64,000 nt of DNA from Sitta carolinensis (taxonomy: Eukaryota > Chordata > Aves > Passeriformes > Sittidae): the NCBI GenBank assembly GCA_032173965.1, contig JAVUNC010000004.1, forward strand, positions 57,969,501-58,033,500, in the 5' to 3' direction. The notes below the pieces were generated by a model. That model had not been told where the DNA came from and did not search any database. It saw nothing but the letters and a program-made list of their open reading frames with translations. Made by a program: the position numbers and the translations under genes. Of the stretch, positions 1 through 14,837 are shown in pieces (the first letter of the stretch is position 1; every line of letters begins with the position of its first letter).

Positions 1-613
1 TGAATTCCACGTGAAAAACTGCGGTGTTCTGAACTTATGTGTGTTATGTATAGCTGTACTTTGCCTCGTCTCATCTTTTCACACCCTAATCATGACTCTC
101 TTTCCTTTTCTGGATAGTTAAATATTTGAAAAAAAAAAAAACCAACAAAAAACTATTCCCAACTTTCTGAATGAAAGCATAAAACTTCCTTGGATTCTAG
201 CATTTTTCTCTGAATAGTCAGGTGGAAGATATGTGATGGAAAAAGAATGGAAAAAAGTGGGGCATGGAGGAACGATAGTGAAAAGACAGTAAAAAACCTT
301 AAGACTCACAGCTATGACAACATATAGGTATGAAAGAGGTATGACAACAGATTCCTTTGACAGTCTTCTAGTTCAGTATGCCTGGCATGCTTTGAAATAT
401 CCAGTGTAAAAATAATGATGATTTCAGTTGGTCTTAAGCAACTTTGAGACATTATGGCTCCCTCCTCCACTTTTATTGCTTGCACTTTAGGAATGAAATC
501 TTTCCTTTACTGAAGTCAAGAAGAGTTGAGTCGCTGACTTCACCAATATAAAGATTTCACATGGATTTATCAAGCACTGTTTCAGGAAAGAGAACACTGT
601 AAGTACACATTAC

Positions 614-769
614 CTGACAGTCTTTCAAAGCATTCTGCACTGAAGCCTGGTCTCCAATTTTTTGTTGCTGTTTCAGCTTCTTCTCTTGGGTTTCAAACCA
701 AGTTTTTAGGCACTGCACATTATTTTCATATTCTGTCCAGGATTCCTGAAGACTTTCCAAGAACTGGAT
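614..769 (-). CDS. SYNE1: SYNE1 exon E38
   Basis: 156 bp, 52 codons, phase 0 at both ends. It starts [11 protein letters not shown] and ends VQNALKDCQ. The acceptor is ..TTTACAG and the donor CAG|GTAATG. It carries spectrin helix signatures [20 protein letters not shown] with tryptophans at the expected spacing. It is the most 3' exon in the window; the intron continues past the left edge. Confidence 0.95.
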
Positions 770-3700
770 CTGTAAAGAAAAATGAGTATATATTTTCTCA
801 TACAATTATCTTTATTGTTGGGTCAATTATATAAATCACTGAAGACCAATGCAAAGTAGTGCCTTCTTGGAATTCAGTGCTTTCAAAATTCAAAGACAGT
901 ATATACATTCAAATTTAAATATATCTAGTATTTTTAATAAAATTATAATAACCCTGGCTTCATTCAGCTTGGGGAAAAGACAGCAAAGGAATCAACTCAC
1001 TGAACCGTCCACTCCTTATAGTGAGGCCTGGGGAAAGTGGAGGCAGACTATTCTGGGAGATACTCAATAAAAGGAGAAGATGTAACAGTCACAAGTTGCA
1101 ACATGGGAAATCCTGACTGGGAACAAGACAAAAACTTGTCCCCCACCAGAGTGGTTAAGCATGAATCAACTACCCAGAAGAGTTTGTGGAATCTCTCCTT
1201 GGAAAGTTTCAAGATTCAGGTAACTGAGTTCCCTTCAATCTAACTGTAAAGTTAGCTCTGTTTGTGCAGGAGATTGCCCTAGATGACCTGAAGAGGCTTC
1301 CAACCATTATAATCTTATTGTTCTACGAAGTTTGAAAGTTCACTCCAGAGCAGTTAGGTTTTTTTCTTTACCTTTTCTGTTATAAGGCCTTGGAGGATCT
1401 GCCAACGTCTGTTCATTACTCCAAGCTGTTCTGCAAAATCAGTTTTGTCACTGCGTTTACTTTCAACATCCTGGCTGCTGATCTGTAGCACTGACTGGTT
1501 CACAAAGTCGACAGTAAGCTGTTTGCAATTTAAATCTATCTTGAAACCCTAGGAAAAAAAAACCGAATAAAAAAAGCAGCATGTAAGCACCATAATTTCT
1601 CATTTTCCTGCAAAACAGGAGGAAAAACTTTCAACAGCTACACCTTTATCACAATTCAACTAGATGGGCTTTTTAGCAACTAGAAAACAAGTCCCTCCCA
1701 CTGTAAGCAAAGGGCAGGTTCAGCACCACTTGATGAAGTTCAATAGGCATAAGTTTATGGGACCTGATGAGATGCATCCCAGGATCCTGAGGGAGCTGAC
1801 TGTTGTTGCCAAGCCACTTTCCATCATATTTGAAAACTCGTGGTGGTCGGGCAAATACTCAATGATGGAAAAGGGGAAACATCACTCCGATCATTACAAA
1901 GAGAAGAATGAAACATCTTGGGAACTACAGACTGGTTAGCCTCACTTCTGTGTCTGGGAAGATCACAGAACAGATCCTCATGGAAGCAATGTTAAGGCCA
2001 TACAAGCCAAGGACGTGGTCCAAGACAGGCAGAACACCTTTACTAAGGGCAGATTGTGCCTGACCAATCCAGTGGCTTTATATGGAATGACTGAACCAGT
2101 CAACAAGAGAAGACTGACTGATGCCAGCTACCTAGAATTCTGTAAGGCTTTTGACACAGTCCCAAATGACATCCTTATCTCCAGATTAGAAAGACATGGG
2201 TTTGAAGGGTGGACTATTCTGTGGATAGGGATTTGCCTGGATAGAAGCAGCCAGAGGGCTTTGGTCAATGTGTCCAGGTGGAGACCAACAATGAGTAGTG
2301 TCCCTCAGGGCTCTACTTTGGGGCTGGTGCTCTTTAACACCTTTGTCAATGACACAGTGAGATCAAATGCATCCTCAAATGTAAAGTCTGCAGAGGACAT
2401 GAAGCTGAGCAGCGCCGTTGATACAACTAAAGAATGGGGGACCATCCAGGGGACCAGGACAAACTTGAGAACTGGGCCCATGAGAACCTCATGAAGTCCA
2501 AGTGCAAGGTGCTGCACCTGGAGCCCTGCAGAGAAGGATTTAGTAGATCTCATGGACAAAAAGTTGGACATAAGCCAACAGGGAGGCCTTACAGCCCAGA
2601 AAGCCAACTGCATTGTGGGCTGCTTCAAAAGAGGAGTGACCAACAGTTTGAGAAGGGTGATTCTGTCCCTTTGCTCTGCTCCTTCAAGACCCTCCTGGAG
2701 TACTGCATCCACTCTGGCAGATCTAATAAAGGTTTAATAATGTGCACATTGCTTTGGATTTTCCTAGAAATTAAGGTAAGCATATTAAAAATTATATTCA
2801 TGCCATAAGTAAACAGCAGAGTGAAAGTAATTTTAGCTTCTTTTCCACAGTATCAAATATTTCACAATTCTGACTTGTGTACAATTCCAACCACTCAACA
2901 AAGTTGGTGATTTTTTTTCCCCTAAATAATTTATATTTTACATATTTCTATATATTTAATTGTAGTAATAATAAGGATGATTCAAAAGGAAAATTAATAA
3001 TATTTCCACTCAGTACCTTGTATTTCTGGACATAACCCTGAATTGCTTTCTGTCCTACTACATTTTTTATATTTTCTTCATCCTGCTGAATTACATTTTC
3101 CATCAGTGAAATCCAGGTCATAACTTCAGTGATGGCATGGCGAGAAGGAATTTTGTCCATCTGGAGCTGTTGAGATAACAGACTTAGAACCCATGTTGTG
3201 AAGAAAATGGGTAAGAATTCCTTGCTTTGTATAAACACAGTTTCAGTAGTTGATAGAGTACTGCTTGCCTGCATTTAATTACTCAAGAATACGTTCTAGG
3301 ACATTCTTAGATGAACATATATTTAAAAAAAAAATATATATACTATATAATTTTGCATTACAATACAATTCAGAGAACTACAGAATGACATTGTTTTGTT
3401 TATTAACACAGTTAAAATTGTGACCCCTCCTCTCTCCCTGTAAATCACAGTTATTAGTAACTCTGAGAACGTTCTAAGTTATAAACTAAAGTAACAGCTT
3501 ACACTGATAACCCCCTATATAGCAACTATATATTAAAGCAACTTTCCAACCTAATTTTCTAAGTTCAGTATTACAATTTTCTAAGTTCAGTATTATAGCA
3601 TTAAAACCCCAAAACTACAGAACCAAAAGCCTCCTGTGCCTACATACACTAGCAAAAATCAAGAATGTTTTTAGATCTATTTTGTCTCTCACAGACTTGA

Positions 3701-6700
3701 ACCTAACCTAATAAATTTGAACAAAACCATTACCCAAACCTGACAGGGCACAAGGATGTGAAATTCCTTTTTCCAGAAAGCATACCAATATGCTGAAAAA
3801 ACCCTCACTTGTTCTTTGGTTAAAATTTAACAAACGTAACTATGAAAGTCTGAAACTAACACTGACGGGTAATAGATACTGATGGGTACAAGATTTGAAA
3901 CGAAGTTTAAGCTTTCCCACAATAAAACAGGAATAAATTTTTTCTTATCTTTCCTCACATGGACAAATTGAGAAAGGAAGCAGCTAGTCAGTGCCAACTG
4001 TACAGTCTCAGTTTTCTGGACTATCAAAGGCCATTGCTGGCTTTCTTACCTGGTGCAACTTCTCTTGTACTGCTGGGATTTGTGTGAGCAGCTCTGTCCA
4101 CTGGGTTTCAATGTGGGACAATCCTGCACGCAGTGCTGCTGTATCTACTTTTTTAAGCCTGAGGAGCTGGTTCCCAGTACTCAGGACAGAAGATTTCTGT
4201 GATGATTTAGCATCCACTTCTTTTGAAAACTCCTGTAAGCAGAACCATTTTTTTACGGAAATAATTAAGTACTTTTTTATTTTACTTAGAGTTTTTGAAC
4301 CTCAGAAAGCTAAAAATATCCTCCTTTGCCTTTAAGTTTATGTACTTTTTATTAGTATTCATCAGCTATACTTCAGAATAAGTCAGAACAAAAATTGTGT
4401 TCAGTCATAAAACCATTTTCTACTTGCAGAATTCTCAAAATTTACAATCCTCGCATATAGCAAAGAAGTGCTCCATACTCATCAATGATGAGAAGTATAA
4501 AACCATTTGATTAATCAACTATTTAACTGTGATTGGAGACAAACAGGTGTCCCAGGTTCATGAACAACTTACCAAAAAGGAGTTCAGGTGATCTCGGACT
4601 GTTTCTAGTTCCTGAGGAACAGTCAAAGACTGCTGGCTCCAAAATTCAAGTCGCTCCTTTGCAGATTGCAACCACTGTGTCAATTCATTTGATTCACTCT
4701 GATACCTGGAGAGATGTTTAAAGAAGACTGAAACAGTCATTGCCACTTCTTGCCTCCAACTGAGCAGTCTTTCCTCCATGTGTTAGAGGAAGATGATGAA
4801 TGCCAGATTTGAAATTTTATTTTTATCAAATCGCAGAAAAAAGTAATGCAATTTTACAGAGAGGCGTGGTATGAGGAAGCTCCTATTTTAGCCACTATGC
4901 TGCAATTTCTAACAGTGTCTTAGTTCTGCCTTTAGAAAAAAGTTTAATGAAGGACAGTAAATAGGTCCCAAGCCTCTTTGGACAAGCTGTAACCCCACCC
5001 ACCCAAAGCACACAGACAGACTTTACACTTCTCTTAGAAGGCTCAGTCTTCCTAAATCTTTACCAAAAAGAATCTCAGAGCAGAAATTTAATTTGTTTTT
5101 TTCAGAAACCATCTCCATATTCTTTCACATGCCAAGCAACTGAGATAACAGAATGAGGGTCCACACATGAGCCAGGGATTCATAGACAAGGCTTTTATAC
5201 CAAATAGATAATTAATTTCAAAAGTAGCATATGAGTGTTAGTAAGGTAGCAAAAGCTCCCTTCCATACATGCAATGACACAGACCCACCAGATCCCAGAA
5301 GTTGCAATGCATCCACTAAAACACGCTGAAGCTACTCACATTACCCAGCAAAGCACACAACTTTTCTGATCAACTTGTATGCACATGACGCTTCTAAATT
5401 AATCGCCTAAGAAAGTATTTTCTGATTTCCTCACACCAGCTCTTACCTGCAACATCTTTTATTACAAATGAGAGAGAAAAACAGCACTTCAATGGAACAG
5501 AAGAGTAGTCAAACTATGACATACATCTCAAAGTACTTTCCTTTAAATGTTGAATCAAATATGTCTAGGTCCAGAATGGCTTTGACCTGAAAAGCACTGG
5601 TGAAGAACTTTATATTTACCATAACATCAGCAATACCTTGTCCAGTGCTTCAGTATTGTCTCCAGCCTGTGAAGCTCCTTGGTGACTTTGCTGGTATTAC
5701 TTAACCAGTGTTCTCCTAGTTGGTTCAGTTGACCTTCGAGTTCTGAGCAGCTAACAGAAAAAAGGAGCCTCTTCCCATCATCTAGCACTTGATATAATTT
5801 AGGCTGGTATTCAGTCAGGTTAGATCTCAGATGCTGTAATGACAGAGGAGATGGTTAGATAACTGCAGGTCTCTGCCACCACACTTTCTCAACATTTAGT
5901 TTCCTTTTGTGGCAATTTGTTGCATATCCAATGTCACCACAGAACATCAAATTTTCCCTCTGCTCCAGCTCTAGAACTCCCCAAGAACCATCATGCAGGT
6001 AATCTGCTCAAAAGCTGAACATGTTGCCACAAACCAAATCATGTCAATATGTCTATTGGTTCCTCCTCATGATGAAGTCCTCTTTCGTGTAGATATTCTA
6101 TACTTGAAAAGAATCTTGGTGGGGCAACACCATTTCTGACAGAAATTGATTAAAATACCAGAACTTTTTTTACCATCTGCTGAAAACCTACCATCTACTG
6201 CAATGAACGTTACAGATGTCCAGTATAAAGTTATTAACAGTGGTTCTCTCCTCAGCCTTTCCAAAGCCTATCTTTAGCTCTCTGGACATCTCACACTTTT
6301 ACTGATCTACCCTCCTGCTCTTCATGGCTACGAAACAGAAGATCACCCCATCCATCCAAACCCCTGAACACAGAGACCAATTCTATTGCACAAGAAAGCA
6401 AAAAAGATAATGAAAATAGAAAGGCTGTTAATATTATTACCCAGAAAGAACCTGGAACTGAGACATTTAATTTAAATGGTGACTTGTGGATGGGTAAAGA
6501 ATTTGTACATGTGGTCAAATATACCTGCTAAATTCCACTATCATTACGTGCATTGCATGGATTTTAAAAACATCTGTACATTAGTATAAGTTTGAGCATA
6601 AAATGTACATGCATTCCCATTTTTCAGTTCTGATGGAAGTAATCTGAATACAAAATCTTATAGTGAGTACATGAACTTTCTACCCCTCTTATTTCCTCTT

Positions 6701-9700
6701 TCACAAAATAGTTTTTAATAGATTAAAAAAAATTACATATGTGTGAGTCTGAGTATTTACATATAACATACATACAAAACAAAATTCCTAGACAGAGGCT
6801 TAAAAAAATTCTAAGATAGTCACAAATTGATTATGATGGATTTTAAAGCTAAATATGGCCAATTAATAAAATCTGTGACACAACGGAATACAAGAATCTG
6901 GATTTAACAACATAGCTTAATGTAACTGGAAAGAAAAACAAAAGAAGAAAACTTAAATTTAGGGTCAGGACCAACACAAACAATGCCTAACATCAAACAA
7001 AATTAAAAAAACCCCCCCACACAACAGATTGCTTAAGTTGTCCTCATACCACTGGAAAAGCAGAAAGCTGTCTGGTAAAATAACTAAAAAGATAACAACA
7101 CAAAGTCAATTTTCAAGAAAAATTTGGCAGACATTTTTCTGTAGAACAAAAAAGAGAATGAAAAACCTCCAACTAAAATGGAGGACAAAACCAAAACACT
7201 AAACCAAAGAAAGAGGATGTGGTAGAAAACCTGTATTTAAACTACTTGTGGCATTTGGGGAGGAAAGCAGTTTGAGGAACCACAGGCTGTTCAGCCTCAC
7301 CTTGCTGTCTGGAAATATCACAGAGCACATCCTCCTGAATTCTATTTCAGTGACAAAAAGGACCAAGAGGCAACGAGAAATATTCAGCTTAAATTCACTA
7401 CCAGCCTTTTATGGCAAAATTACTGTCTCTGTGGATCAGACAGACTTCAGCATGGCCCCTGACACCATCTCCCACAGGACTCTCCTCTAGCAGCAGAGTT
7501 CAGGCTGGATAAATGGACTGTGGTGGGCTGAAGATGAGCTGCATTACCAGTCTCAATGCTAGTGATCAAAGGCTGGATGCTTGCCTTGCAGGTTGCAATG
7601 GGCAGAGTACTCCAGAGATTATTGATATTTTTATCCCAAAAATCTTCAACATCTTAATGGCATGGATCATGGCAGACAGCAGTCCCTCAGTAAATTTGTG
7701 CACAACACTAACACAGGGAGAGCAGCTGGGAAAAAAATGGCAGACTGATTCCAGAGACTCTAGTAAACGAGGTTAGAGACAGCAGAAACCTTGGAAGGCT
7801 GAAGAAATGCAACTTCTGCATCTTGGGCTGACTAGCTGTGTTTCTCAGTACAGGTTAGGAAGGAAATTGGAAGTGTATTTAACCTGGCAGCTTATAAGGT
7901 AAGCCATAGAACTGGCCAGTATTAGGACCGTGAACAACCAGATGAAGTGATTTTATTATCCACATCTAGATGGTGCTGATGAGGCCACATCTGCTCCATC
8001 TGATTGTGCTCTGGCCCATCTCTCACTGTGTTGAGGAAGAAGGAAGCAGTCAGGGTCAGTGTAGAACTATTAAGTTATTTAGGGACCTAGAGCATGTCCT
8101 TCACAAAGAGGCTGCAGATGTGCTGGCTTTAGATTGATAAACAGGAGACTAAGGGCCAGTCTAACAAAGATCTACAGCTGTTCGCAGTAGAATTAAAAAG
8201 ATGACAGAGGTAAATGCTCCTCATTAGTGCCACACAATATAAAAAGGACAATGGTGACAACCGGAAAGTTGATGTTACTGACTGGGCATTACAGAAAACC
8301 TTTTATAGCAGGTGGTGGTGGTGGACTGTAACTGGTCCTCTGGTCAGCTGTGGGGTCTCCTGCTTTTGAGTTTTCCAAAGCTGTTGCTGATCCAGCCCAT
8401 GACAACTGTAATGCTTCAAGTGAGAGGCTGGACTAGATAACTGTCAGAGATCCCTTTAACCCCCCTTTTCTGCAGAGAATGTGTACAAAGCACCAACCTG
8501 AAAAAGTGTAATCCGGTCTGTAAGCCTGTCCTCTGTCTCTTCTACCAAACCAACAGTGGGGATGTTTCCTTCAACAGACTCCAGCTGTCTGGTGAGTTCC
8601 TGGTAATCTTCATCCAGATGCATCCAGGTCTACAACCAAAAAATATCCATGTATATGGTGAAGCTGGGTATCTAGAAATTTTATTACATTTTTTTTAAAA
8701 TCTGAAATATTGTAGCTAGTTATGTGGTCGTGAAAGTACAGAAATAACATTACAAATGTCCAGTGAACCTGTAAAGAGACACCATCCCTATGTCAAGCTC
8801 AAATTTTGGTTAACAAAACATGGATAAAACTGTCATGCTCTCCCTGACCAGCTAAAGCTAAGCAGTTCTTTAGGCTTAGAGGAACACAATTTGTGCCATC
8901 TGAAGGTCACAACAGTTAAAGAGAAAAGACTGCATGTAGCCTATCAGTGCTTTGTGTGTATGACAAACTGGACTGATGCTCATCAATTCTGTCCAAGCAC
9001 AGGAAATCAACATTATAGAATATCCTGGTCGTTGATCACAATGGAAGCATAGAAAGGGCCACAGAAATTCTCACCTCTAGAATGTATTCCAGCTCCACAC
9101 CTCGTTTATGAGCCAGCTTTAATACAGCTGAAGCTCGTGTCATTATCTCTGAATGTGACTGAGTTTCCTTCAAGAGGGCAAGGCTACTCATCTTTCTAAA
9201 AAGCGTTTCTGTCAGGATCATGTGAGACTCCAACCCTTGAAAATACTCCTGAAAAATTAAGAGGTGAGGGAGAATAGAAAAGAGAAAGTGTAATTATTAC
9301 TCAATTCATTACCACTAAAAGAACATTTTAAGACATAAGCAGTACAGTCAAAGTATCTACAAGAATTAGGTAAATCTTTCACTTCACAATACTTCATGAA
9401 ATCCAACATAATTTAAAAGAGGACAATGGTCTATTCAAAGAAAGGAGTCAGTCATTCTTTCCATACAAATTCCATCCTGACCCTCATTCCACAAACAAAA
9501 CCAGCTTAAATCAGATAAACAACCCCAAAAATTCCTGCCTAATGAAAATTTGGAAAATACTTGTCCTATTTGTTGGTGCTACTACCAAACGTAAATTTCT
9601 GTTGAAAATAAACGGAGTGGTGGATGTAATTGCTTTGTAGCATGATGGGACAAATACTGGAAACTTGTTATTACAATAATGAAGAAAATGCAATCCATCT

Positions 9701-12700
9701 GGGTTCACCTTCAAAACAGCATTTGAAACTCAGTCTTGTCAGAACAGTTCATTGTCTCCAATTTCAAATGCAGTCTGGCCCACTGCCCTGAAAAGCTCCT
9801 GAATCTTTAGGAACAGAAGGCAGCAAGTTGCTCCTCATACGTGTCCTGGTTTTGGCTGGTACAGAGTTCATTTTTGTTCTTAATATCTGGTACAGCACTG
9901 TGTTTTGGCTTTACTAAGGGAATAATGTTGATGACACACTGATGTTTTGTTTGTTGCTGAGTAGTGTTTACCCCAAGTCAAGGACTTTACAGTTTCCCTT
10001 GCTCTGCCAGTGAGGAGCCTGGAGGGACCATGGTCAGGAAAACTGACCTGAACGGGCCAAATGGATATTCCATACAACAGAGCATCATTTTCAGTATATA
10101 AACTGGGGGAGCTGCTGATTTCTTTTTGGGGATGGATTGGCTATTGGTCAGGAGGTGGTGAACATAATTTATTATGGTGGTGTACTGTACATAATTTATT
10201 TATTTATCTGGTGTTTATTTCTTTCTCTCCTTTCCATTAAATTCATATTTACTATTTCAATTATTTTTATTATTAGTGCTATTAATATTAGTATTAATCT
10301 CTCAACCCACACAACTTATCTTTTCTTTCTGTTCTCCTTCTCCCCAAGGAAGGAACACATAAGGAGGAAGCAGCTGTGTGGTTCTTGGTTTCCCACTGGG
10401 GCTAAACCATGACAACAAGCTCACAGTCATTCCTAGTCCTGAAATATGTCCTGGTTCCTTACCTTATGTTTTTCAAGCAGTGACTGCACCTCCTCCTTGG
10501 AAGAAACAATCATTTTCTGGTCACCAGCCATTTTTTCTTGGCCTGTTTCTACCAGGTCAGCCAGGTCCTGCAAAGCCCGCTCATACTGCCTCTTAAGAGC
10601 CATGTTCTGATTCAGATCACTCCGCCTGGATCCAATGATCATCAGCAGCTCATCATACTTATCCTGGGGGACAAAGGGCAGCAATGGTGAGCCTTATTTA
10701 TCACCTAACCTGTCCTTCCAGAAGCAACATTACTGTCCCTGTACTCCCTGTGAATACTAACAGAATAACATATATTTCCAGCTCTAAAAGGGTTTGCAGA
10801 TATACTGACTTCATTGATAAATTAACTCATCATTTAAAGACAGAAAAAATAAGCAAGACCCGAAACTCTTTAAAGTACATGCATTTGGGGAAAAAAAAAA
10901 GCACAATCCCAAAGACTTAATGTAAGTAGCAAAGATTTGGCTTAATTTATCAAAAAACAGTGACTACTGTGCAATGTAGATGTTGTTTACATTTTGCTTT
11001 TTATAATGCAGAGGATTGAATAGATTTCATCATGGATACAGACCATAGCCATCTCAAAGTTAGGCTTGTTTCCTTCTCCTTCCCAAGAATCTTATTGGTA
11101 GCAAGCAAGATACATACAACTTACTGTGAAAACCAAAACAAGCTCATATTTTGATCTATACAAGATATTCCAACAACCAAAATATCTCTATGATCATCCA
11201 GTGCTACAACAAAGTGCTCACCCTCAGACTGCAGCTGGCTCTCCTAGCCTTAAACAAAAAAATTTTGAGAAGCAAAACTGTCAGAAAAAGCCAAAGGAAG
11301 GCTTTTCTAACAACTGAAATGAAGGTGAGTGGCACATAACGGCACATAAACTGAGAACGAAAAAGAACAACTCCAAACCCCCAAAACAAACCAGGAGGAG
11401 GCACCAAGATCAAAAGGACAAAGAACTGGGCAAAAGACACATTTCTTAGTGATTTATTTCTTAGTCATTAATTTTTAATTGCTATCACTTTTATGGTGAT
11501 GGTCCAGTTTCAGCTGTTTCATTTGCTTCCAATTTATTATGTCATTGTAAATGGTAAAATTCAGTCATAAACATTCTCCTTGATATTTCTTCAAGCATTC
11601 CTCTGCATCAGCCAAACTGCTCAAAAAGGACTTTGAACAGGTTTACGGAAGTTGTGGATCAATTGCCCACATGTATCGACATGAGAGGTGTTCTAGCAAA
11701 AGCAGAACATTTCCACTTTCAGGTCCCACTTCATTCTCTATCCTCTTTAACCCCTTTCCTTCTCTGAATCACAGATATGAGACAGTACTAAACTGCAGAT
11801 CATGAGACTCTGTTGAGAACAAGGACGAACCTTCAGCAGACAATTTATGTTTACACGCTTAACGTCATCAGTGTGCAAGGGAGTGGATGAGAGCTGACAA
11901 ACCCCATGGTTTTGTAGATTTTTACAATTAATACTGCTAATATCAGATATGTCAGAAAATCTGAAGAGACAAAAATATAAAACTAGGTGAACCAGAGAGA
12001 ACATAATCTTTTATACATACTAGAATGCCTTTAAATCCCTTTTCCTAAACTGCCTTATGAACAATAAAAAGAAGCATTCTTTTGATATTACAGGTGAGAA
12101 AGGTGACAGGATGGACAGGTCTAGGACGGAACTAATGAACCATACCTGGATCTTAGACAACTCTTGTACAGAAGGTTGGTCAATTTGTAGCTTGTCTATA
12201 CGCTTCTTTAATTCATTGATCCCAGCATCTAGCTCCTTTAAACCTTCTTCTGCCTGCACTATGACCTGTATATGAAAATTACATTGCTTAGTTTTAAGTT
12301 TCAGTAACAGTAGTGTAGTGGCCTATGATCATATTCTTTTGTGCTTGCAGTACTAATCACACCTTCAGTGTACTGGAATTTTAAAGGATGCTATGAAGGA
12401 AACATATAAATTAAAAGTTGGGAGAGACCTTTTTTTTCCTTCAAGTTAAATAAGCATATAATTATTACTTTTTAATAACAAGCTGGTTTAATATCATATA
12501 AAATACTATGCTTAACATTTTTTATACCAAACATTGCTATGAATTTCCATGCTTTTAACTATATAGCAGAGGCCCAAAATAATTTTTTTTAAAGTAAAAA
12601 TGCCATTTAAATAGTTTTTTTTATTAACTGTCATTCCTGCCATCTCTGAGCAAACAACCATCACAGCAGAACCCACGTATGAAAGCAAAGAGCTGTGTGT

Positions 12701-14806
12701 AGTTCCCTTTCAAGACTGGGATGGGGCCAAATTTACTGTCAAGGGAAAACACTTGTACCTCCCCTTTCACACTTTAAGAACACAGATTGGTATTTGCAAT
12801 GTCTGAAGGTGATGAGTTTTTCCAATGGAAGCTACAACCTTCCCTAGGTCTCTGCTGAAGTAAAACATGCAGATTATAACAAAGTTAAAAACGTGAGGTA
12901 AATTCCTGTACTTAAAGTCCTTTACTGAGGCCCTTTCTTGTGAGCTTCCTATCTAAATATTTTTTAACTTTGTATGTGAAGTAGAACTCCTGCCTTTCAG
13001 CAGCATGGAGTTTGCAGTCACTGAACTTCCACTTCACACAACTAAAGCCACCAGACTGATTAAGGGCTTTATTTCAACTTTCCTAATCATGTATTGAACA
13101 AACAGCAATGCTTTTAAGTTTGCATGTTTTATCAGCCAAGGGAGATTTTCTGAAACAAATGATTTCACTTGTTTTTGTTAACATGTTGTTTTCCTAGCTG
13201 GTAGTTAAATTAATCATACCAGAAATAAATTTTTGCCAATGTTTGGCATCAGAAGAGATAGAGAAGAAGGACACAGTGAGACCTCTCTTTTTCATACAGG
13301 AGACATAAATTCCTTCAAAGTTTGAATGTCAGGTATATAAAGTCCAGTATTTCTGCTTAGCTGAAGGATAAGTTTCTTCCATTCAGTCACCTGCTGGCAC
13401 CAGACATCACTAACAATAAATATTTATAAAAAGTAGCCCTTAGCACACTTCATTCATTTTTCTCAGAGGCAAAACAGAAACAAGAAAACAGGATATAGTT
13501 TTTCATGTAAGTAATTAATTATTCATCAGGCCATTCCTGATAAAGAAATAATAATTACTGCCTTAAATTAAGTAACATTAAAGGCATCACTATAAACCAG
13601 TGAGCAGGAAAGTGCCTTTGGTTTTTAATAAAGTTTAATAGTCAAACACTTCAGCAAAACTCTGGACTTTTTTTGTTTATTGGAGTTTTCGTCTTTTCAA
13701 ATATTTCCTACTGAAAACATAACTAGGTTCTAGGTCAGCTGGGGAGATGAGAGGGACACTTTTGCAAGTTTTTTTTTGTTGTGCCTTTTTGTGTTATTTA
13801 CTTATGAATATGTGTAGTACATACACTCTTGTACATTCTCATTTCCCTATATTTCACATCAACATGTATGTACCCCCATTTAAAGCAACTGTTCTCTAGA
13901 ATCCATTTATACTTTGGATAAAAACTTTACCTCTTCCCCTCTCCCCAAGTGACAGATATGTGGTAGTACCTGCATTTGTTCTGTTTCTGGTCTGTCAGCT
14001 GCCTCTGCTAATTTCTGTAGAACTAAGTATTTGTTATCAGCCACAGATGTAAACATGACCTTCAAATCGTTCTACAGGAGACAAAACCAACAAATTACAG
14101 CAAATCAGAGCACAAAACAACTGGAAAATATTACATGTTTCAAAAAGTTTAAAACATCAAATATTGCATGGTAGCACTACAGCATAAAAGTTATTCAAAA
14201 AGTACTATAATTAGCCAATGCAAAACATTTAACATTTTGCCTCCCAATTAAGCAATTAATTATGAAGGGTCATTACCTTCATGTAACAAAAACCTTCTTG
14301 TGATGTTTATTCAGCCAAATATGATTGTAAACAAGCTTGGTTTTACTTTTTAAGGCAAGTTGTTTTAATAAGAAACTTGAGCAAATATAACACATAGTAA
14401 AAGGCCTCTCCACATTACAGGGCCAACCACAAGCTAAACTTTTAGAATATTTCATCAGAACAGACATAAAGATATTACCCTAACAATTTTGCTGAAATAC
14501 AATCAATTATCTTTTTCTTGCACCCATCTCAAGAGAAAATTATCAGCACATTTTTCTGAGACTTTCAGCATTACATAAGAGGTGCATTGATGATTTAGTA
14601 TTTATTTTTACATTTAGTAATTATTTTAAATGCTGGAAATTTCTAAGAATAATGCAATGAATTCTAATCAACCTTGCTGTCATCAGCAAAGGGAAGTCTT
14701 TCATTGAAAAATGGGAGACTGCAGAGGAAAGATTATGGAGTTTGAAAAGAAATGTAGTCATAACAATCTATGAAAAGATGACCCCAATCTAAAGACACAA
14801 GGAATC

Positions 14807-14837
<31 letters not shown>

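Noticed and set aside
9842..10414. Solo LTR as the promoter of an antisense RNA
   Set aside because: It has a TATA-like box but nothing downstream on the plus strand reads as an exon; only expression data could support it.
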